Assembly (NCBI GenBank): GCA_029975745.1
Contig: JARKOL010000176.1
Coordinates: 1-33,543 of the forward strand
Direction: 5' to 3'
DNA length: 33,543 nucleotides
Source: Myxococcota bacterium
GTDB lineage: Bacteria; Myxococcota_A; UBA9042; DTJE01
Part shown: in pieces, positions 7,561 through 16,705 of the stretch
Layout: every line of letters starts with the position of its first letter
Position numbering within the stretch: position 1 is the stretch's first letter
Notes under the pieces: model-generated
What the model saw: the letters and a program-made list of their open reading frames with translations, nothing else
Told to the model about the DNA's origin: nothing
Databases searched by the model: none
Translations under genes and position numbers: made by a program

Positions 7561-8985
7561 TCAGTCCGCGGACTCGGCCATGTCGGCCAGGCGCAGCTTT
7601 TCCAGGCGCCTCAACAACTGGAAGCGGCTGATTCCCAGCATGCGCGCGGCCTCGGCCTTGACGCCCCGAGCCTGCTCCAGCGCCTGCATCACCAGACGCC
7701 GCTCCAGGGATTCCAGGGTATCGATGCCCGGTACGAAGTCGAACGGCATCGCGCCATCGACCCTTGCGGACGGGGATCGCGCGGCATCGATCCGCAGCAG
7801 GCGCTCGGGCAAATGATGCAGTTCAATGCGCCCGCCCGCCGCCAGGATCGTGGCGCGCTCCAGCACGTTCTTCAGTTCGCGCACGTTGCCGGGAAACTCG
7901 TAGGCCACCAGGCGGGCCCTGACCTCGCGCGACAGCGGCTGGGGCTCGACGCCCAGCTTCTTGGCGAACAGTTCGACGAAGTGATCCGCCAGGATCAGCA
8001 CGTCCTGGCCGCGCTCCCGCAGCGGCGGCATGTGGATCGGAAACACCGAAAGGCGCTGGTACAGGTCGAACCGGAACTGCCCCTCTTCGACCCGCTGCAG
8101 CAGGTCGCGGTTCGTCGCCGCCACGATGCGCGCGGCCACCCGGTGCTCGCGGACCGATCCGACCCGCTGGTAGCGGCGAGACTCCAGCACGCGCAGAAGC
8201 TTGCCCTGGATCGCCAGGTCCATCTCGCCAATCTCGTCCAGGAACAGCGTGCCTGCGCCGGCCTCCTCGAACGCCCCGGCCCGCGCGCGGTCCGCCCCGG
8301 TGAATGCCCCCTTTTCGTGCCCGAACAGGTGGCTTTCGACCAGGGGACCCGGCATCGCCACGCAATCGACGGCCACGAACGGGCTGCCCTGCGGCGCCGA
8401 GCGCGCGTGCAGCACCCGGGCCGCGACCTCCTTGCCACACCCGGTCTCGCCCGTCAGCAGCACCGTGGTGTCGGGCCCCATGCCGACGCGACGCAACTGT
8501 TCGACGACGGCCACCATCGCGGCCGACCGCCCCAGCAGGCCCAGGGTCGCCGCATCCTCGTGCCAGCCTCCGGCCTGCTGGACGTCCCGCCGCCGCCGGA
8601 CCTCCAGCACCGCATCGATGATCGGCTGCAGGCGGGTCTGCTTGACCAGATAGTCCTCGGCCCCGTGGCGAATCGCCTGGATGGCATGGGGAATCGCCTC
8701 GTGGGCGGTCATCACGATCAGGGACGCCGACAACTGGCGCGCCAGCAACGCCGGGATGATCCGGATGCCGTCGTCGTCGGGCAGCTTGTGGTCCAGCAGG
8801 ATCGCCGCGTACGCCGCCTCCTGCACACGCGCCAGCGCCTCGGCCGCGCAGAAGGCCAGATCGACGATCACGCCCTGACGCTCCAGGTCCCGCGCAATCG
8901 CCCGCGCGAACAGACGCTCGTCATCGACCACCAGAACCCGGAAGGTCGGCTCCACCGCCGTTCCCCCGTCCCTTGCTCGACTCAT
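7561..8985 (-). CDS. Sigma54-dependent response regulator, NtrC family
   Basis: This 474-residue protein is the cytoplasmic output of a two-component system. The N-terminal receiver domain (about 14-130) has the acidic pair in VVDDE, the phospho-acceptor Asp in LLDHKLPDDDG (about 65), and conserved Thr and Lys in VMTAHE and YLVKQT. The AAA+ domain (about 150-385) has Walker A TGETGCGKE (178-186), the sigma54-contacting GAFTGA (226-231), Walker B LFLDEIGE and the arginine-finger region. A Fis-type helix-turn-helix (about 425-465) ends the protein. All motifs for ATPase activity and sigma54 contact look intact. The start at 8985 has GGAGGGG upstream and overlaps the kinase stop as ATGA, so translation is coupled. 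I saw no sigma54 promoter (GG-N10-GC type with TGGCAC/TTGC) in the window, so its targets are probably elsewhere. Confidence 0.94.
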   Translation of the reverse strand: MSRARDGGTAVEPTFRVLVVDDERLFARAIARDLERQGVIVDLAFCAAEALARVQEAAYAAILLDHKLPDDDGIRIIPALLARQLSASLIVMTAHEAIPHAIQAIRHGAEDYLVKQTRLQPIIDAVLEVRRRRDVQQAGGWHEDAATLGLLGRSAAMVAVVEQLRRVGMGPDTTVLLTGETGCGKEVAARVLHARSAPQGSPFVAVDCVAMPGPLVESHLFGHEKGAFTGADRARAGAFEEAGAGTLFLDEIGEMDLAIQGKLLRVLESRRYQRVGSVREHRVAARIVAATNRDLLQRVEEGQFRFDLYQRLSVFPIHMPPLRERGQDVLILADHFVELFAKKLGVEPQPLSREVRARLVAYEFPGNVRELKNVLERATILAAGGRIELHHLPERLLRIDAARSPSARVDGAMPFDFVPGIDTLESLERRLVMQALEQARGVKAEAARMLGISRFQLLRRLEKLRLADMAESAD

Positions 8986-10892
8986 CCCGCCCCTCCAGCC
9001 GGCAGCATCACCGTGGCGCGGCAGCCCCCCTCCCGGCGGTTCTCCAGCGTCACGCTTCCGCCGGCGCCATCGGCAATCCGCCGACAGACCGTCAGCCCCA
9101 GCCCGGTTCCGTTCGATTTCGTCGTGAAGAACGGCTCGAAACACTCCTCGGGCTCGCAAGCCAGCCCGGGCCCGTCGTCATCCACGAAGACGCGCACCTT
9201 CGCCCCGTCCAGCTCGCCGCTGACCGACACGGTGCCGCCCTCGGGAATCAGTTCGACGGCGTTCAGCAACAGGTTGAAGAACAGGTGGTGCAGCGCCTCC
9301 CGATCAATCTGCACCTTCAGTCCCGGCGGCAGGTCCGACCGGATGCGGCGCCCCTGCGCGGCGGGAAGCCCCCCCATGCGCGTCGCGACGTCCGCGACCA
9401 GGGCCCGCAGATCGACGGGACTGGCCCCGGGGCGCGAACGGCCGGCCATCGACAGGTAGTCCCGCAGGAGCATGTCCAGTCTCGTCAGTTCGCCCCGCAT
9501 CTCCTCCAGCACCTGGCGGTTCTCCAGGCCCAGCCCGGGGTCCCGGACCATGGCGTCCAGCGAGGCGCCCACGGCCACCAGCGGGTTGCGAATCTCGTGG
9601 GCAAGCTGGGCGGCCATCTCGCCCATCGTCGCCAGGCGCTCGCGCCGCATCAGACGCTCGACGGCATCGACGCCGGGCGCCGCCACGCCGCCCGCGGCGA
9701 GTTCGCGAATCCGGACCAGGTAGCCCACGACGCGGTCCTCGTCGTCGGCCAGCAGCAGCGCGCCGACGTTCCCGGGGAAGGTCGAACCGTCCCCGCGCCG
9801 CAGCACCGACGCCTCCTCGAAGTAGCCGGAGGACAGGAACAGGAACTGGCGATTCAGGATGCCCTGGATGTCCCTGGGCTCCCGGAACAGGTCGCCGATG
9901 GAACGCCCGCGCAACGAGGCGGCGTCGCGCCGGAACAGCCCCAGCGTCGCGTCGTTCCAGGACGTGATGCGCAGGTCCGGGTCCAGCATCAGGGTGGCCG
10001 CCGAGCGCGCCAGGGCCATCCGGACCAGATGCTGGCGCCCCAGGCCCCCGAACTCGGCCATCGCCACCAGCGAGGCCAGGACCAGGGGCCCGTTCTCGGT
10101 GGGCAATCGGCTGACGACGATCATCCGCAACCCGTCGCCCTCGCAGGGTCCCTCGGCGTCCAGCAGCACCCGTTCCTCGCGTCCCTCGCCCGCCAGGAAC
10201 CGGCGGGCCCGGCCCACCATGTCGGCGATCCGGAGGTCCGGTGGCGTCTGGTGCGCTCCGGCACTGGGAATCGGAGCCCCGTGCTCGTCCACCCCGCCGA
10301 TCAGCCTGCCGGCCCCATCGACCGCCAGTTGGACAAGCACCCGGGGCACCTCGTCCAGAGCGTCCTCGGTGTCCAGTGATCGTTCGTGGCTGTCCGCGTG
10401 AATGATCGCGCCGATCCGCTGGGCGTACCGGACCAGCAGCTCCCGCTGCTGCGCCGAGAACGGCTCGCGACCGTGCTTTTCGAACACCAGCACGCCATAG
10501 GTTTCGCGCCCGAACGCGACCGGGATCATCACGTAGCGGTGGGCCCCCAGCAGACTGTCCAGCAGCCCCAGCACGCCGGACTGGAAGGCCGTTCCCGCCA
10601 GTTCCCGCAGCGAGGACGTCTCGTGGACCGCCCGGTCCCGATAGCAGGCGTACACCAGACTGTCCACGACGCCGTCCAGGTGGAAGACCCGGCTTTCGAG
10701 CTTTCCCAGCAGCTTTTCGACTTGCAGCAGATCCGGCTGGCTGGTCGCCATCGCGCCGATCCGGATGCGCACCTCGCCGGAACGCACATCGACCAGGATC
10801 AGGTTGGCCGACGAGCAGCCCAGCAGCTTCGCGGCACCGCGCAGGATCGGGTCCAGGATCGGGCCCAGGTGCTTGGCGTGGTCGATCGTCAC
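8982..10892 (-). CDS. Soluble sensor histidine kinase (GAF-PAS-HisKA-HATPase)
   Basis: This is a protein of about 636 residues with no signal peptide or membrane helix. A GAF-like domain covers about residues 8-165. A PAS domain with LMLDPDLRITSWNDAT begins near 300. The dimerisation/phosphorylation helix has the His in AQLAHEIRNPL (about 433). The HATPase_c domain has the N box NLLLNAVELI, G1 DDDGPGL, the F box FEPFFTTK and G2 NGTGLGL. A region between GAF and PAS is unassigned. The GTG at 10892 follows AAGG five bases upstream; a TTG at 10904 is the alternative. The gene starts just after the stop of a small lipoprotein gene and overlaps the NtrC-type regulator by ATGA, so the three form one operon. 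NtrB/NtrC-like pairing is likely; the signal is probably intracellular. Confidence 0.93.
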   Translation of the reverse strand: MTIDHAKHLGPILDPILRGAAKLLGCSSANLILVDVRSGEVRIRIGAMATSQPDLLQVEKLLGKLESRVFHLDGVVDSLVYACYRDRAVHETSSLRELAGTAFQSGVLGLLDSLLGAHRYVMIPVAFGRETYGVLVFEKHGREPFSAQQRELLVRYAQRIGAIIHADSHERSLDTEDALDEVPRVLVQLAVDGAGRLIGGVDEHGAPIPSAGAHQTPPDLRIADMVGRARRFLAGEGREERVLLDAEGPCEGDGLRMIVVSRLPTENGPLVLASLVAMAEFGGLGRQHLVRMALARSAATLMLDPDLRITSWNDATLGLFRRDAASLRGRSIGDLFREPRDIQGILNRQFLFLSSGYFEEASVLRRGDGSTFPGNVGALLLADDEDRVVGYLVRIRELAAGGVAAPGVDAVERLMRRERLATMGEMAAQLAHEIRNPLVAVGASLDAMVRDPGLGLENRQVLEEMRGELTRLDMLLRDYLSMAGRSRPGASPVDLRALVADVATRMGGLPAAQGRRIRSDLPPGLKVQIDREALHHLFFNLLLNAVELIPEGGTVSVSGELDGAKVRVFVDDDGPGLACEPEECFEPFFTTKSNGTGLGLTVCRRIADGAGGSVTLENRREGGCRATVMLPAGGAG

Positions 10893-10911
10893 GAATCCCT
10901 TCAATCCGGCG

Positions 10912-11118
10912 TCACGGATAGCACGCCTGGTGACAGCGCCGCTCGCATTCGGACCGCGTGTCCGGCAGGCCGGGCTGGCCGGCCGGGACGGCCTTGGACT
11001 GGCTGGCCGGACAGGAGCGAATGCAATCGTCGATCCGCTGGCGGCACTCGCTGGTCACGGTGACCGGCGCGCACCCCAGTCCCAGAACCAGGACGATTCC
11101 CAGGGCCAAACGTCGCAC
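10912..11118 (-). CDS. Small Cys-rich lipoprotein heading the two-component operon
   Basis: This 68-residue predicted lipoprotein starts at a GTG with GGAGG six bases upstream, which makes the call firm despite the size. A short basic start and hydrophobic core lead to a lipobox LGLGC (Cys at about 16). The mature part carries six Cys in two clusters, ECRQRIDDCIRSC and ECERRCHQAC (C-x6-C-x3-C and C-x3-C-x3-C), separated by a Pro/Gly-rich stretch. This spacing suggests a disulfide-linked helical hairpin. I do not recognise a named family. It is followed after about 19 bases by the histidine kinase gene. A perfect TATAAT lies 22 bases upstream of its start. It might report on the envelope or simply be carried in the operon. 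Confidence 0.75.
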   Translation of the reverse strand: MRRLALGIVLVLGLGCAPVTVTSECRQRIDDCIRSCPASQSKAVPAGQPGLPDTRSECERRCHQACYP

Positions 11119-11139
11119 GATCCACCTCCGTCGCCGCGA

Positions 11140-11145
11140 ATTATA
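11140..11145 (-). promoter_or_regulatory. -10 element for the lipoprotein/kinase/regulator operon
   Basis: A perfect TATAAT on the minus strand stands out in this high-GC sequence. No recognisable -35 lies 15-19 bases upstream, so an activator may be needed. The leader would be only about 15 bases. Confidence 0.45.
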
Positions 11146-11229
11146 CCGGAACCGGGGGGAGCGGGGGCCGTGTCCCGGGGCGTCAGGCAGCCCCAACCCG
11201 CGCCGCCCCCCCGTTCCGGCTCCCGCACG

Positions 11230-14200
11230 CTAGCGACGCACCTCCAGCACGACGGGGCCGACCAGACCGGCTGCGATCCGGGTGTCCCGCTTGCCCTTGA
11301 ACTGGGCCGCCGTCGCGTCCCCCGCGGCCGCGGCGGCCAGGAGTCCGTTCCGGGCCGGCACGACCACGACGACCTCCAGTTCCAGCGACCGTCCGGCCAT
11401 CGCCGCAGGCACCTCGACCCGATACGGCGGCACCTGGGCCACCCCGATCTCGGTGCCGTCCAGCGCCACCCGTGCCACGCCCTCGACCCGGCCCAGATCC
11501 AGGAACAGCCGGTCGTCCCCTTCCAGGGCGGGCAGCGCCACCTGGGCCCGATAGACGCCCGGCCCGAACGCATCCGCCAGCCACCCCATGCCCCGCCAGT
11601 CGCCCAGCACGCCCTCGTCGCCCCCGGCGACCGGCTGCCCATCCACCGTCAGGGTCCATTCGGACAGCGTGGTGCCCCGCACCAACTGCTTGGGAAGCGC
11701 CCGCCGGGCGAACGATTCCGCCAGTTCGAGCGGAGGCGCCCCGATGTCGCACAACAGGAATCCGGAACCGTACGCGGCAAGGTCCACTTGGAACTGCTGC
11801 AGCGGGTCCGGGACCAGGGCCTCGACCGCGCCGGTCCAGGGATCCGCCCACCAGGCCTCGGTGCAAGGAACGTCCGGCGCCGCCACCAGCGTCCGGGCCT
11901 CGGCCCCCGGATTGCGCACGAACGTCATATGCCCGCCGTCGGGCAGTTCTCGCCGAACCATCCGAAATGGCTGGGGCACCGCGTTGTACGCCAGTGCGCT
12001 GGGCACCCCCAGGGCCACCAGCGCGTCCTCGACCTGATCGGCCAGATCGACCCGCATGACCCGCCGGCCCGTGGCCGCCCGGTCCATCGCGGCGGTCACC
12101 TTCGCGTCCCCCTCCTGGGCCTGGTGGTACCCGGGCTGCCGCGACGGCGGCGCCCCCAGAAACACCATCGGGGTCCCCGCCTGGGCCAGCGCCGCAGTCG
12201 TCTCGGCCACCTCCGGCGGCATCGTCTGGATGCCCAGCACCAGCAGGGCCTTGAAGCGGTTGCCGCCGACCGTGATGGCGTCCTCGGCCACCTTCGCGCC
12301 CGCCAGGCCCTCGTCGTTCACCCATTCCCAGGTGTAGCCTCGGTCCTCGACCTCCCGCAGCACCGGCCACATCGCGATCAGCCCGTCCGTCGCGGCCCCC
12401 AGGAACTTGCCCCCGAACAGCCCATCCACCAGCTCGAACAGGTCCCTGCGTCCGGTGTCCGGTTCGTCCTCGAACGCCCCGCCGAACAGGAACTCGCCCA
12501 GGTCGTCCGCCCGAGCCAGGGACGCGGGCACGCCGATCCAGGGGTAGTACACGGCCAGGTCCGCCCGAGGCGACCCCTGCCGCAACAGGTGCTGGCAGCG
12601 CCCCAGGTAGCGATTGATGTCGGGATAGTCCGACCAGAAGGGGTCCGACTCGGACACGTTCGTCGAATAGGTGCCCGTGCCCCCGAACGGCGAACTGAAC
12701 GGATGCCAATCGGTCCAGCCAAAGCGCGCATCGCCGGTCCGGTACGGGAACCCGTGGAACACGATGTGGTTGATGCCCGAGGTGAACAGCTTGTCCGCCG
12801 ACGCCTTGACCTTGCGTGGCGTCGACATCTGGTCCCGCCCTGCCCAGACCATGGACTCGGCACTGACCAGGCGGCGACCGTACTGGTGTGCACCGGACGA
12901 CACGGCCTTCAGGAACAACTCGCTGCCCCCGGCGTACAACTGCTCGGCCTCGGGCACGGTAACGGCCCCCGCCGCCCGCATGACGTCCACGTGAATGCCA
13001 TAGGGCTGGACCCGAGCCACCATGCCGCGCGCCTCGGCCCAGGACGACGTCGCCGCGAAGAAGCGTTCGACGAACAGATCGGACACCGTCAGCGCGTAGT
13101 CATGGCGCAGGCGCGCGTCCCGGACGGGATCGGAGGTGAACGGCGATTCGGTCCGGATCCCCGCACCATCGAACAGGTGGTTGTCCGCGCCGGGGTTCAG
13201 AACGAACGGCAGGAACGGCACGATGTCGTACCCCCGCCGCTGGCGGAACTCGGCCAGGAAGTCGTCGGTGAAATGCCGTTCGGTCTCCATTTCGAAACTG
13301 TCGATGAACAGGCCGCGCACCGTGTTCCCCAGGAGCGGCCACAGCCCGGTCTGCTGGCGGAACAGGTGGTCCAGGTTCGCGCGCACACGGTCGGCGTTCA
13401 GGTGATCGACGACCCGCCCGGATTCGGCCGTCGCGGGCAGGCTGATCAACTGGCCGTCCGGCGCCGACCACAGCGCCACGACCCGCCAGTCGCCCGCGGG
13501 AGCGTCCCAGCGCAGACGCCCGTCCTGCACGCGGTCCGTCAGCACGACCATCGACTCCGGGTCCAGGGTGACCGTATCGACCAGATTGAACAGGTCCTCG
13601 TCCCGCACCCCGCCGACCGCGCGACCGGCCACGACCGCGACCAGCCGGGAATGGGCGGTCAGATCCAGCGCCAGAGGCTCGCCGATCTGGGCGGCGAACT
13701 GCGCCAGCGTGTAGAACGGCGTGGGATCGGGGCCGTCCAGTTCCAGATCGACCGCCCCGGGGCCGGCCACCGCGTCCTCGCTCCACAGCAGGGTCTGCAT
13801 CGAATCGGCCATCGCCACGTGCGTCCCGCCGGTGGGCCACCCGGTCCCCAGGGTCAGGTCCAGGCCCAGCCCCGCGAATCGAGCCGCCTGCACGGCCTCC
13901 ACCACCAGGGCCCAGAACCCGGGCGTATCGAACGATCGCCGCCGCGCCAGGGCATCCGGGTCCTCGGGAGCGGGGTCCAGGGCCGCGTCGAATGCCTGGA
14001 TCTCGGCTCCGCCGAACCCCTGGGCCACCAGCACGCCCACCTCGCGCGCCAGTTCCGTGGCGACGACGTCGCCCCCCGGCCACCACCAGCGGACCCAAGG
14101 CCGGTCCTCGGTGGCCGGCTCCTCGAAGGCGTGCCACGAGAACACGGCCTCCCGCGTGGAGCTGGAATCGCACCCTCCCGCCAGAAGCGCCACAAGGGCC

Positions 14201-14238
14201 AGTACCGGCAGAAGGCAGAACACGCTGCGTCGCATCAT
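11230..14238 (-). CDS. GH106-like glycoside hydrolase lipoprotein (putative alpha-L-rhamnosidase)
   Basis: This 1002-residue protein has a lipoprotein signal (AGGC, Cys at about 23). It begins, after a short linker, with RPWVRWWWPGGDV, the typical start of GH106-type enzymes. The N-terminal (beta/alpha)8-like part covers about 35-560 and includes LDLTLGTGWPTGG, LFIDSFEMET, GYDIVPFLP and AESMVWAG. Regions resembling the family's central and C-terminal parts follow. The last ~150 residues form a galactose-binding-like beta-sandwich (VYRAQVALPAL to the end). GH106 enzymes release rhamnose from glycans. The acidic residues in LFIDSFEMETE are plausible catalytic candidates, but I cannot assign them by sight. 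The first of two ATGs is chosen, with GGAAGGA upstream. It is a lone gene with its own promoter; no other carbohydrate-degradation gene or TonB receptor is nearby. Confidence 0.82.
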   Translation of the reverse strand: MMRRSVFCLLPVLALVALLAGGCDSSSTREAVFSWHAFEEPATEDRPWVRWWWPGGDVVATELAREVGVLVAQGFGGAEIQAFDAALDPAPEDPDALARRRSFDTPGFWALVVEAVQAARFAGLGLDLTLGTGWPTGGTHVAMADSMQTLLWSEDAVAGPGAVDLELDGPDPTPFYTLAQFAAQIGEPLALDLTAHSRLVAVVAGRAVGGVRDEDLFNLVDTVTLDPESMVVLTDRVQDGRLRWDAPAGDWRVVALWSAPDGQLISLPATAESGRVVDHLNADRVRANLDHLFRQQTGLWPLLGNTVRGLFIDSFEMETERHFTDDFLAEFRQRRGYDIVPFLPFVLNPGADNHLFDGAGIRTESPFTSDPVRDARLRHDYALTVSDLFVERFFAATSSWAEARGMVARVQPYGIHVDVMRAAGAVTVPEAEQLYAGGSELFLKAVSSGAHQYGRRLVSAESMVWAGRDQMSTPRKVKASADKLFTSGINHIVFHGFPYRTGDARFGWTDWHPFSSPFGGTGTYSTNVSESDPFWSDYPDINRYLGRCQHLLRQGSPRADLAVYYPWIGVPASLARADDLGEFLFGGAFEDEPDTGRRDLFELVDGLFGGKFLGAATDGLIAMWPVLREVEDRGYTWEWVNDEGLAGAKVAEDAITVGGNRFKALLVLGIQTMPPEVAETTAALAQAGTPMVFLGAPPSRQPGYHQAQEGDAKVTAAMDRAATGRRVMRVDLADQVEDALVALGVPSALAYNAVPQPFRMVRRELPDGGHMTFVRNPGAEARTLVAAPDVPCTEAWWADPWTGAVEALVPDPLQQFQVDLAAYGSGFLLCDIGAPPLELAESFARRALPKQLVRGTTLSEWTLTVDGQPVAGGDEGVLGDWRGMGWLADAFGPGVYRAQVALPALEGDDRLFLDLGRVEGVARVALDGTEIGVAQVPPYRVEVPAAMAGRSLELEVVVVVPARNGLLAAAAAGDATAAQFKGKRDTRIAAGLVGPVVLEVRR

Positions 14239-14282
14239 CGGGATTCCTTCCGGAAGGGAATCGTCAATCGCCGTCCGCCGGG

Positions 14283-14310
14283 AGTATAGCCCTGTCCCGG
14301 TGGGGAGCAA
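14283..14310 (-). promoter_or_regulatory. Candidate promoter for the GH106-like gene
   Basis: On the minus strand, TTGCTC (14310-14305) and TATACT (14288-14283) are 16 bases apart. The -10 is preceded by GGC. It lies about 45 bases upstream of the start. A rightward TTGACG at 14314-14319 adjoins it, with only a poor -10 (CACCAT) 17 bases on; this may be the weak promoter of the divergent operon. Confidence 0.5.
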
Positions 14311-14395
14311 GCCTTGACGGTTGCTGCCGGAATCGTCACCATCAGCGCGGTTTGGGATCCCCTGTTTTCGCAGCCTGAACGGAGCGAGGCACCTC

Positions 14396-15844
14396 ATGAA
14401 TCACGTCAAGACCGGATGGTTGGGATGGTCGCTGCCGGCGCTGGTGCTGGCCCTGATGCTGGTCGCCTGCGGGGGCGCCTCCGACGGCGCCGACGTCACG
14501 GACCCGGGCCAGACCCCGGATGCCGATGCCACGATGCCGGACGTCGCCACCCCCGACGCCGACGAGCCGGACGCCGAGGCCGACCCGGGCCAGGCGGATC
14601 CGGGAAGCGAACCGGACGCCGACAACCCGGAACTGCCCGCCGACGCGGGAGGGGGCGAGGACACCGCGGACATTCCCGGGACCCCGGACACGGGGACGGA
14701 CTTCGGCCCCCCGCCCTGCGAGGGCGACCTGGAGCCCCAGCCGATTCCCGACACCGCCGACACGACGTTCCTGCGCGGCCCGTACGTCCAGGACGTCACG
14801 CCCACCGGCGCCGTCATCGTCTGGCGGCCCCAGACCCCGATCGACCAGGAGGGGTGCGTCCACTACACGGTCGATGACACCCCCGCCACGGCCTGCGCCG
14901 ATGCCGATGCCCGCGGCCAGTACGAGGTGCGGCTGACCGGCCTGCCCGCCGACACCGCCATCCCCTACTCGGTCGCGGTGGGCGAAACGCAGACGACCAC
15001 GCCGATGGCGTTCAGGACCGCCCCGGACACGGCGCGGCCGGTGCGCCTGCTGGTGTTCGCGGACGGCCACTTCAACGAGGCGGTGCTGGGGCCGATCTCG
15101 GTCGCGGCGCTGGCGGATGGCGTCGATGTCGCGGTCTCGGTGGGCGACCTGGTGTCGCAGCCCGAGGAGGACCAGTTCGACAAGGCATTGAACGGACTGC
15201 GGCCCCTGATGCACCGCGTGCCCATGTACGCGGTGCTGGGCAACCACGAGGCCCGCGGCGCCAACCATTTCGAGGCCTTCGTCGTTCCCGGCGCGGCCCC
15301 GGACGCCCCGACCGAACGCTACTACTCGGTCCGGCACGGCAACGTCTGGATGGGGATGCTCGAGGTCATCGACTTCGAGGTTTCCGCGCTGTTCGGCGTG
15401 GACACGGACCAGGTGACGTGGCTGCGACGGGAACTGGATTCCGAGGCCGCCCGCACCGCCCGCTGGCGCCTGCTGTTCATCCACCATCCGCCGTGGTCGC
15501 TGGGCTGGGGCCACTGTGACGGATACCACGGCGAGGCGTCGCTGCGCACCCTGCTGGTGCCGCTGGCCGCCGAAAAGGGCGTGACCGCGATCTTCAGCGG
15601 GCACATGCACGGCTACGAGCGTGGCGAGGTCGATGGCGTGACACTGGTTGTGAACGGCGGCGGAGGCGGCGGCCTGGACATCGAATGCCCCGAGCCCGAG
15701 GGCTTCCCGACCCCCTGGGTCCGCGACTACGCGTTCCACCGAGTGACCGTGGATGCGGGCTGCGACTCGCTGTCCATCGAGGCGCGCGATCTGGAAGAAC
15801 GCCTGATTGACCGCCACGAAATTCCCTACGTTCCCGGAACCTGA
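14396..15844 (+). CDS. Metallophosphoesterase lipoprotein (purple-acid-phosphatase-like)
   Basis: This 482-residue lipoprotein has a lipobox LVAC (Cys at about 25). A long Asp/Pro/Ala-rich spacer (about 28-112) holds it off the membrane. An FN3-like N-terminal domain follows, as in purple acid phosphatases (starts FLRGPYVQDVTPTGAVIVW). The calcineurin-type metallophosphoesterase core has all metal-binding blocks: ADGH (D223, H225), GD (D251), GNHE (283-285), the HHPP block (363-364) and GHMHG (H403, H405). It therefore looks catalytically competent for phosphomonoesters or diesters at the cell surface. The ATG at 14396 is the first before the signal peptide. The MBL-fold gene follows after 14 bases, so it probably leads a three-gene operon. 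Confidence 0.9.
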   Translation: MNHVKTGWLGWSLPALVLALMLVACGGASDGADVTDPGQTPDADATMPDVATPDADEPDAEADPGQADPGSEPDADNPELPADAGGGEDTADIPGTPDTGTDFGPPPCEGDLEPQPIPDTADTTFLRGPYVQDVTPTGAVIVWRPQTPIDQEGCVHYTVDDTPATACADADARGQYEVRLTGLPADTAIPYSVAVGETQTTTPMAFRTAPDTARPVRLLVFADGHFNEAVLGPISVAALADGVDVAVSVGDLVSQPEEDQFDKALNGLRPLMHRVPMYAVLGNHEARGANHFEAFVVPGAAPDAPTERYYSVRHGNVWMGMLEVIDFEVSALFGVDTDQVTWLRRELDSEAARTARWRLLFIHHPPWSLGWGHCDGYHGEASLRTLLVPLAAEKGVTAIFSGHMHGYERGEVDGVTLVVNGGGGGGLDIECPEPEGFPTPWVRDYAFHRVTVDAGCDSLSIEARDLEERLIDRHEIPYVPGT

Positions 15845-15858
15845 TTCGGAGTGTGCCC

Positions 15859-16683
15859 ATGGCCCAGGCGTTCCCCGCACCTCGCCCCATCCTGGCCCGG
15901 CTGACCTCGCGGTCCGGCCCGCCCCCGGCGGGAGTCCACCAGCGGGACGGCGCCCTGGTCATGGCCGTTCCGAACCGCTATTCGGTGACCTATCTGCTGG
16001 TCGGCCCCGAAACGGTCGGCATCGTCGATGTCGGTTCGGCCGCCGATGTGCCCCGGATCCTGCACGCCCTGGAATGGCTGGGGCGCCCGGCCTCCCAGGT
16101 CTGCGCGGTCATCCCGACCCACCTGCACTTCGACCACGTGATGGGCATCGACCCGCTGGCGCGGGCGCTGGACGTCCCGGTGGTCCTGGGTCCGGTGGCC
16201 CATCGCACCGTGCAAAGGGGGCGCGCCCCCCGGTTTCCGGACCACCGCCACCGCTGGCATGCCTGGGCCGGCTGGCCGATGCAAGGGCTGCCGTTCCTGC
16301 CCGAGCGCGACTGGCGCCAGGGTCTGGCGTTCGGCACCCCCTGGGGCACGAACCCGTTCCGCGCCCGACTGGCGCCCCCGCTGGCCGACGGGGACCCGCT
16401 GCCGGGCCTGCCGGGCTGGTGCCTGCTGGAAACGCCCGGCCACTCCGAGGATGCCGTCTGCCTGTTCCACGAGCAGTCCGGATTCCTGGTTTGCGGCGAT
16501 ACGGTCCGAAACTTCCTGGGCGGCGAATGGAACCCCTTGTGGGTCGATGCCGAGGGGTTCGCGCGCACCCGCGAGCGCCTGGCCGGGCTGCCCATTCGGA
16601 CCCTGTTCCCGGGGCACGGCCCCGTGCTGGAGGGACCGGACGTGGTCCGCCAGGTCCGACTGTTGCCGCCGTATCTTCCGTGA
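15859..16683 (+). CDS. MBL-fold metallo-hydrolase
   Basis: This is a cytoplasmic 274-residue protein of the metallo-beta-lactamase fold. The metal site is complete by eye: THLHFDH (HxHxDH, 88-93), TPGHS, LVCGDT and FPGHG. The layout matches the glyoxalase II/lactonase-like hydrolases rather than true beta-lactamases, and it has no signal peptide. The ATG at 15859 is favoured over a GTG two codons upstream because GGAG lies seven bases before it. It sits 14 bases after the metallophosphoesterase gene and 22 bases before the glycosyltransferase gene, all on the same strand. The substrate is unknown; a role in detoxification or thioester/lactone hydrolysis is only inference. Confidence 0.9.
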   Translation: MAQAFPAPRPILARLTSRSGPPPAGVHQRDGALVMAVPNRYSVTYLLVGPETVGIVDVGSAADVPRILHALEWLGRPASQVCAVIPTHLHFDHVMGIDPLARALDVPVVLGPVAHRTVQRGRAPRFPDHRHRWHAWAGWPMQGLPFLPERDWRQGLAFGTPWGTNPFRARLAPPLADGDPLPGLPGWCLLETPGHSEDAVCLFHEQSGFLVCGDTVRNFLGGEWNPLWVDAEGFARTRERLAGLPIRTLFPGHGPVLEGPDVVRQVRLLPPYLP

Positions 16684-16705
16684 CGCCCTCGGACGGGGAG
16701 CCTGA

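Noticed and set aside
10765-14289. Very long rightward open frame opposite the GH106-like gene
   Set aside because: It is antisense to a well-supported gene, its Arg/Pro/Gln/His-rich product matches no family, and long antisense frames are expected at this GC content.
15859-16683. Beta-lactamase or antibiotic-resistance role for the MBL genes
   Set aside because: Neither has a signal peptide, and both look like general MBL-fold hydrolases.
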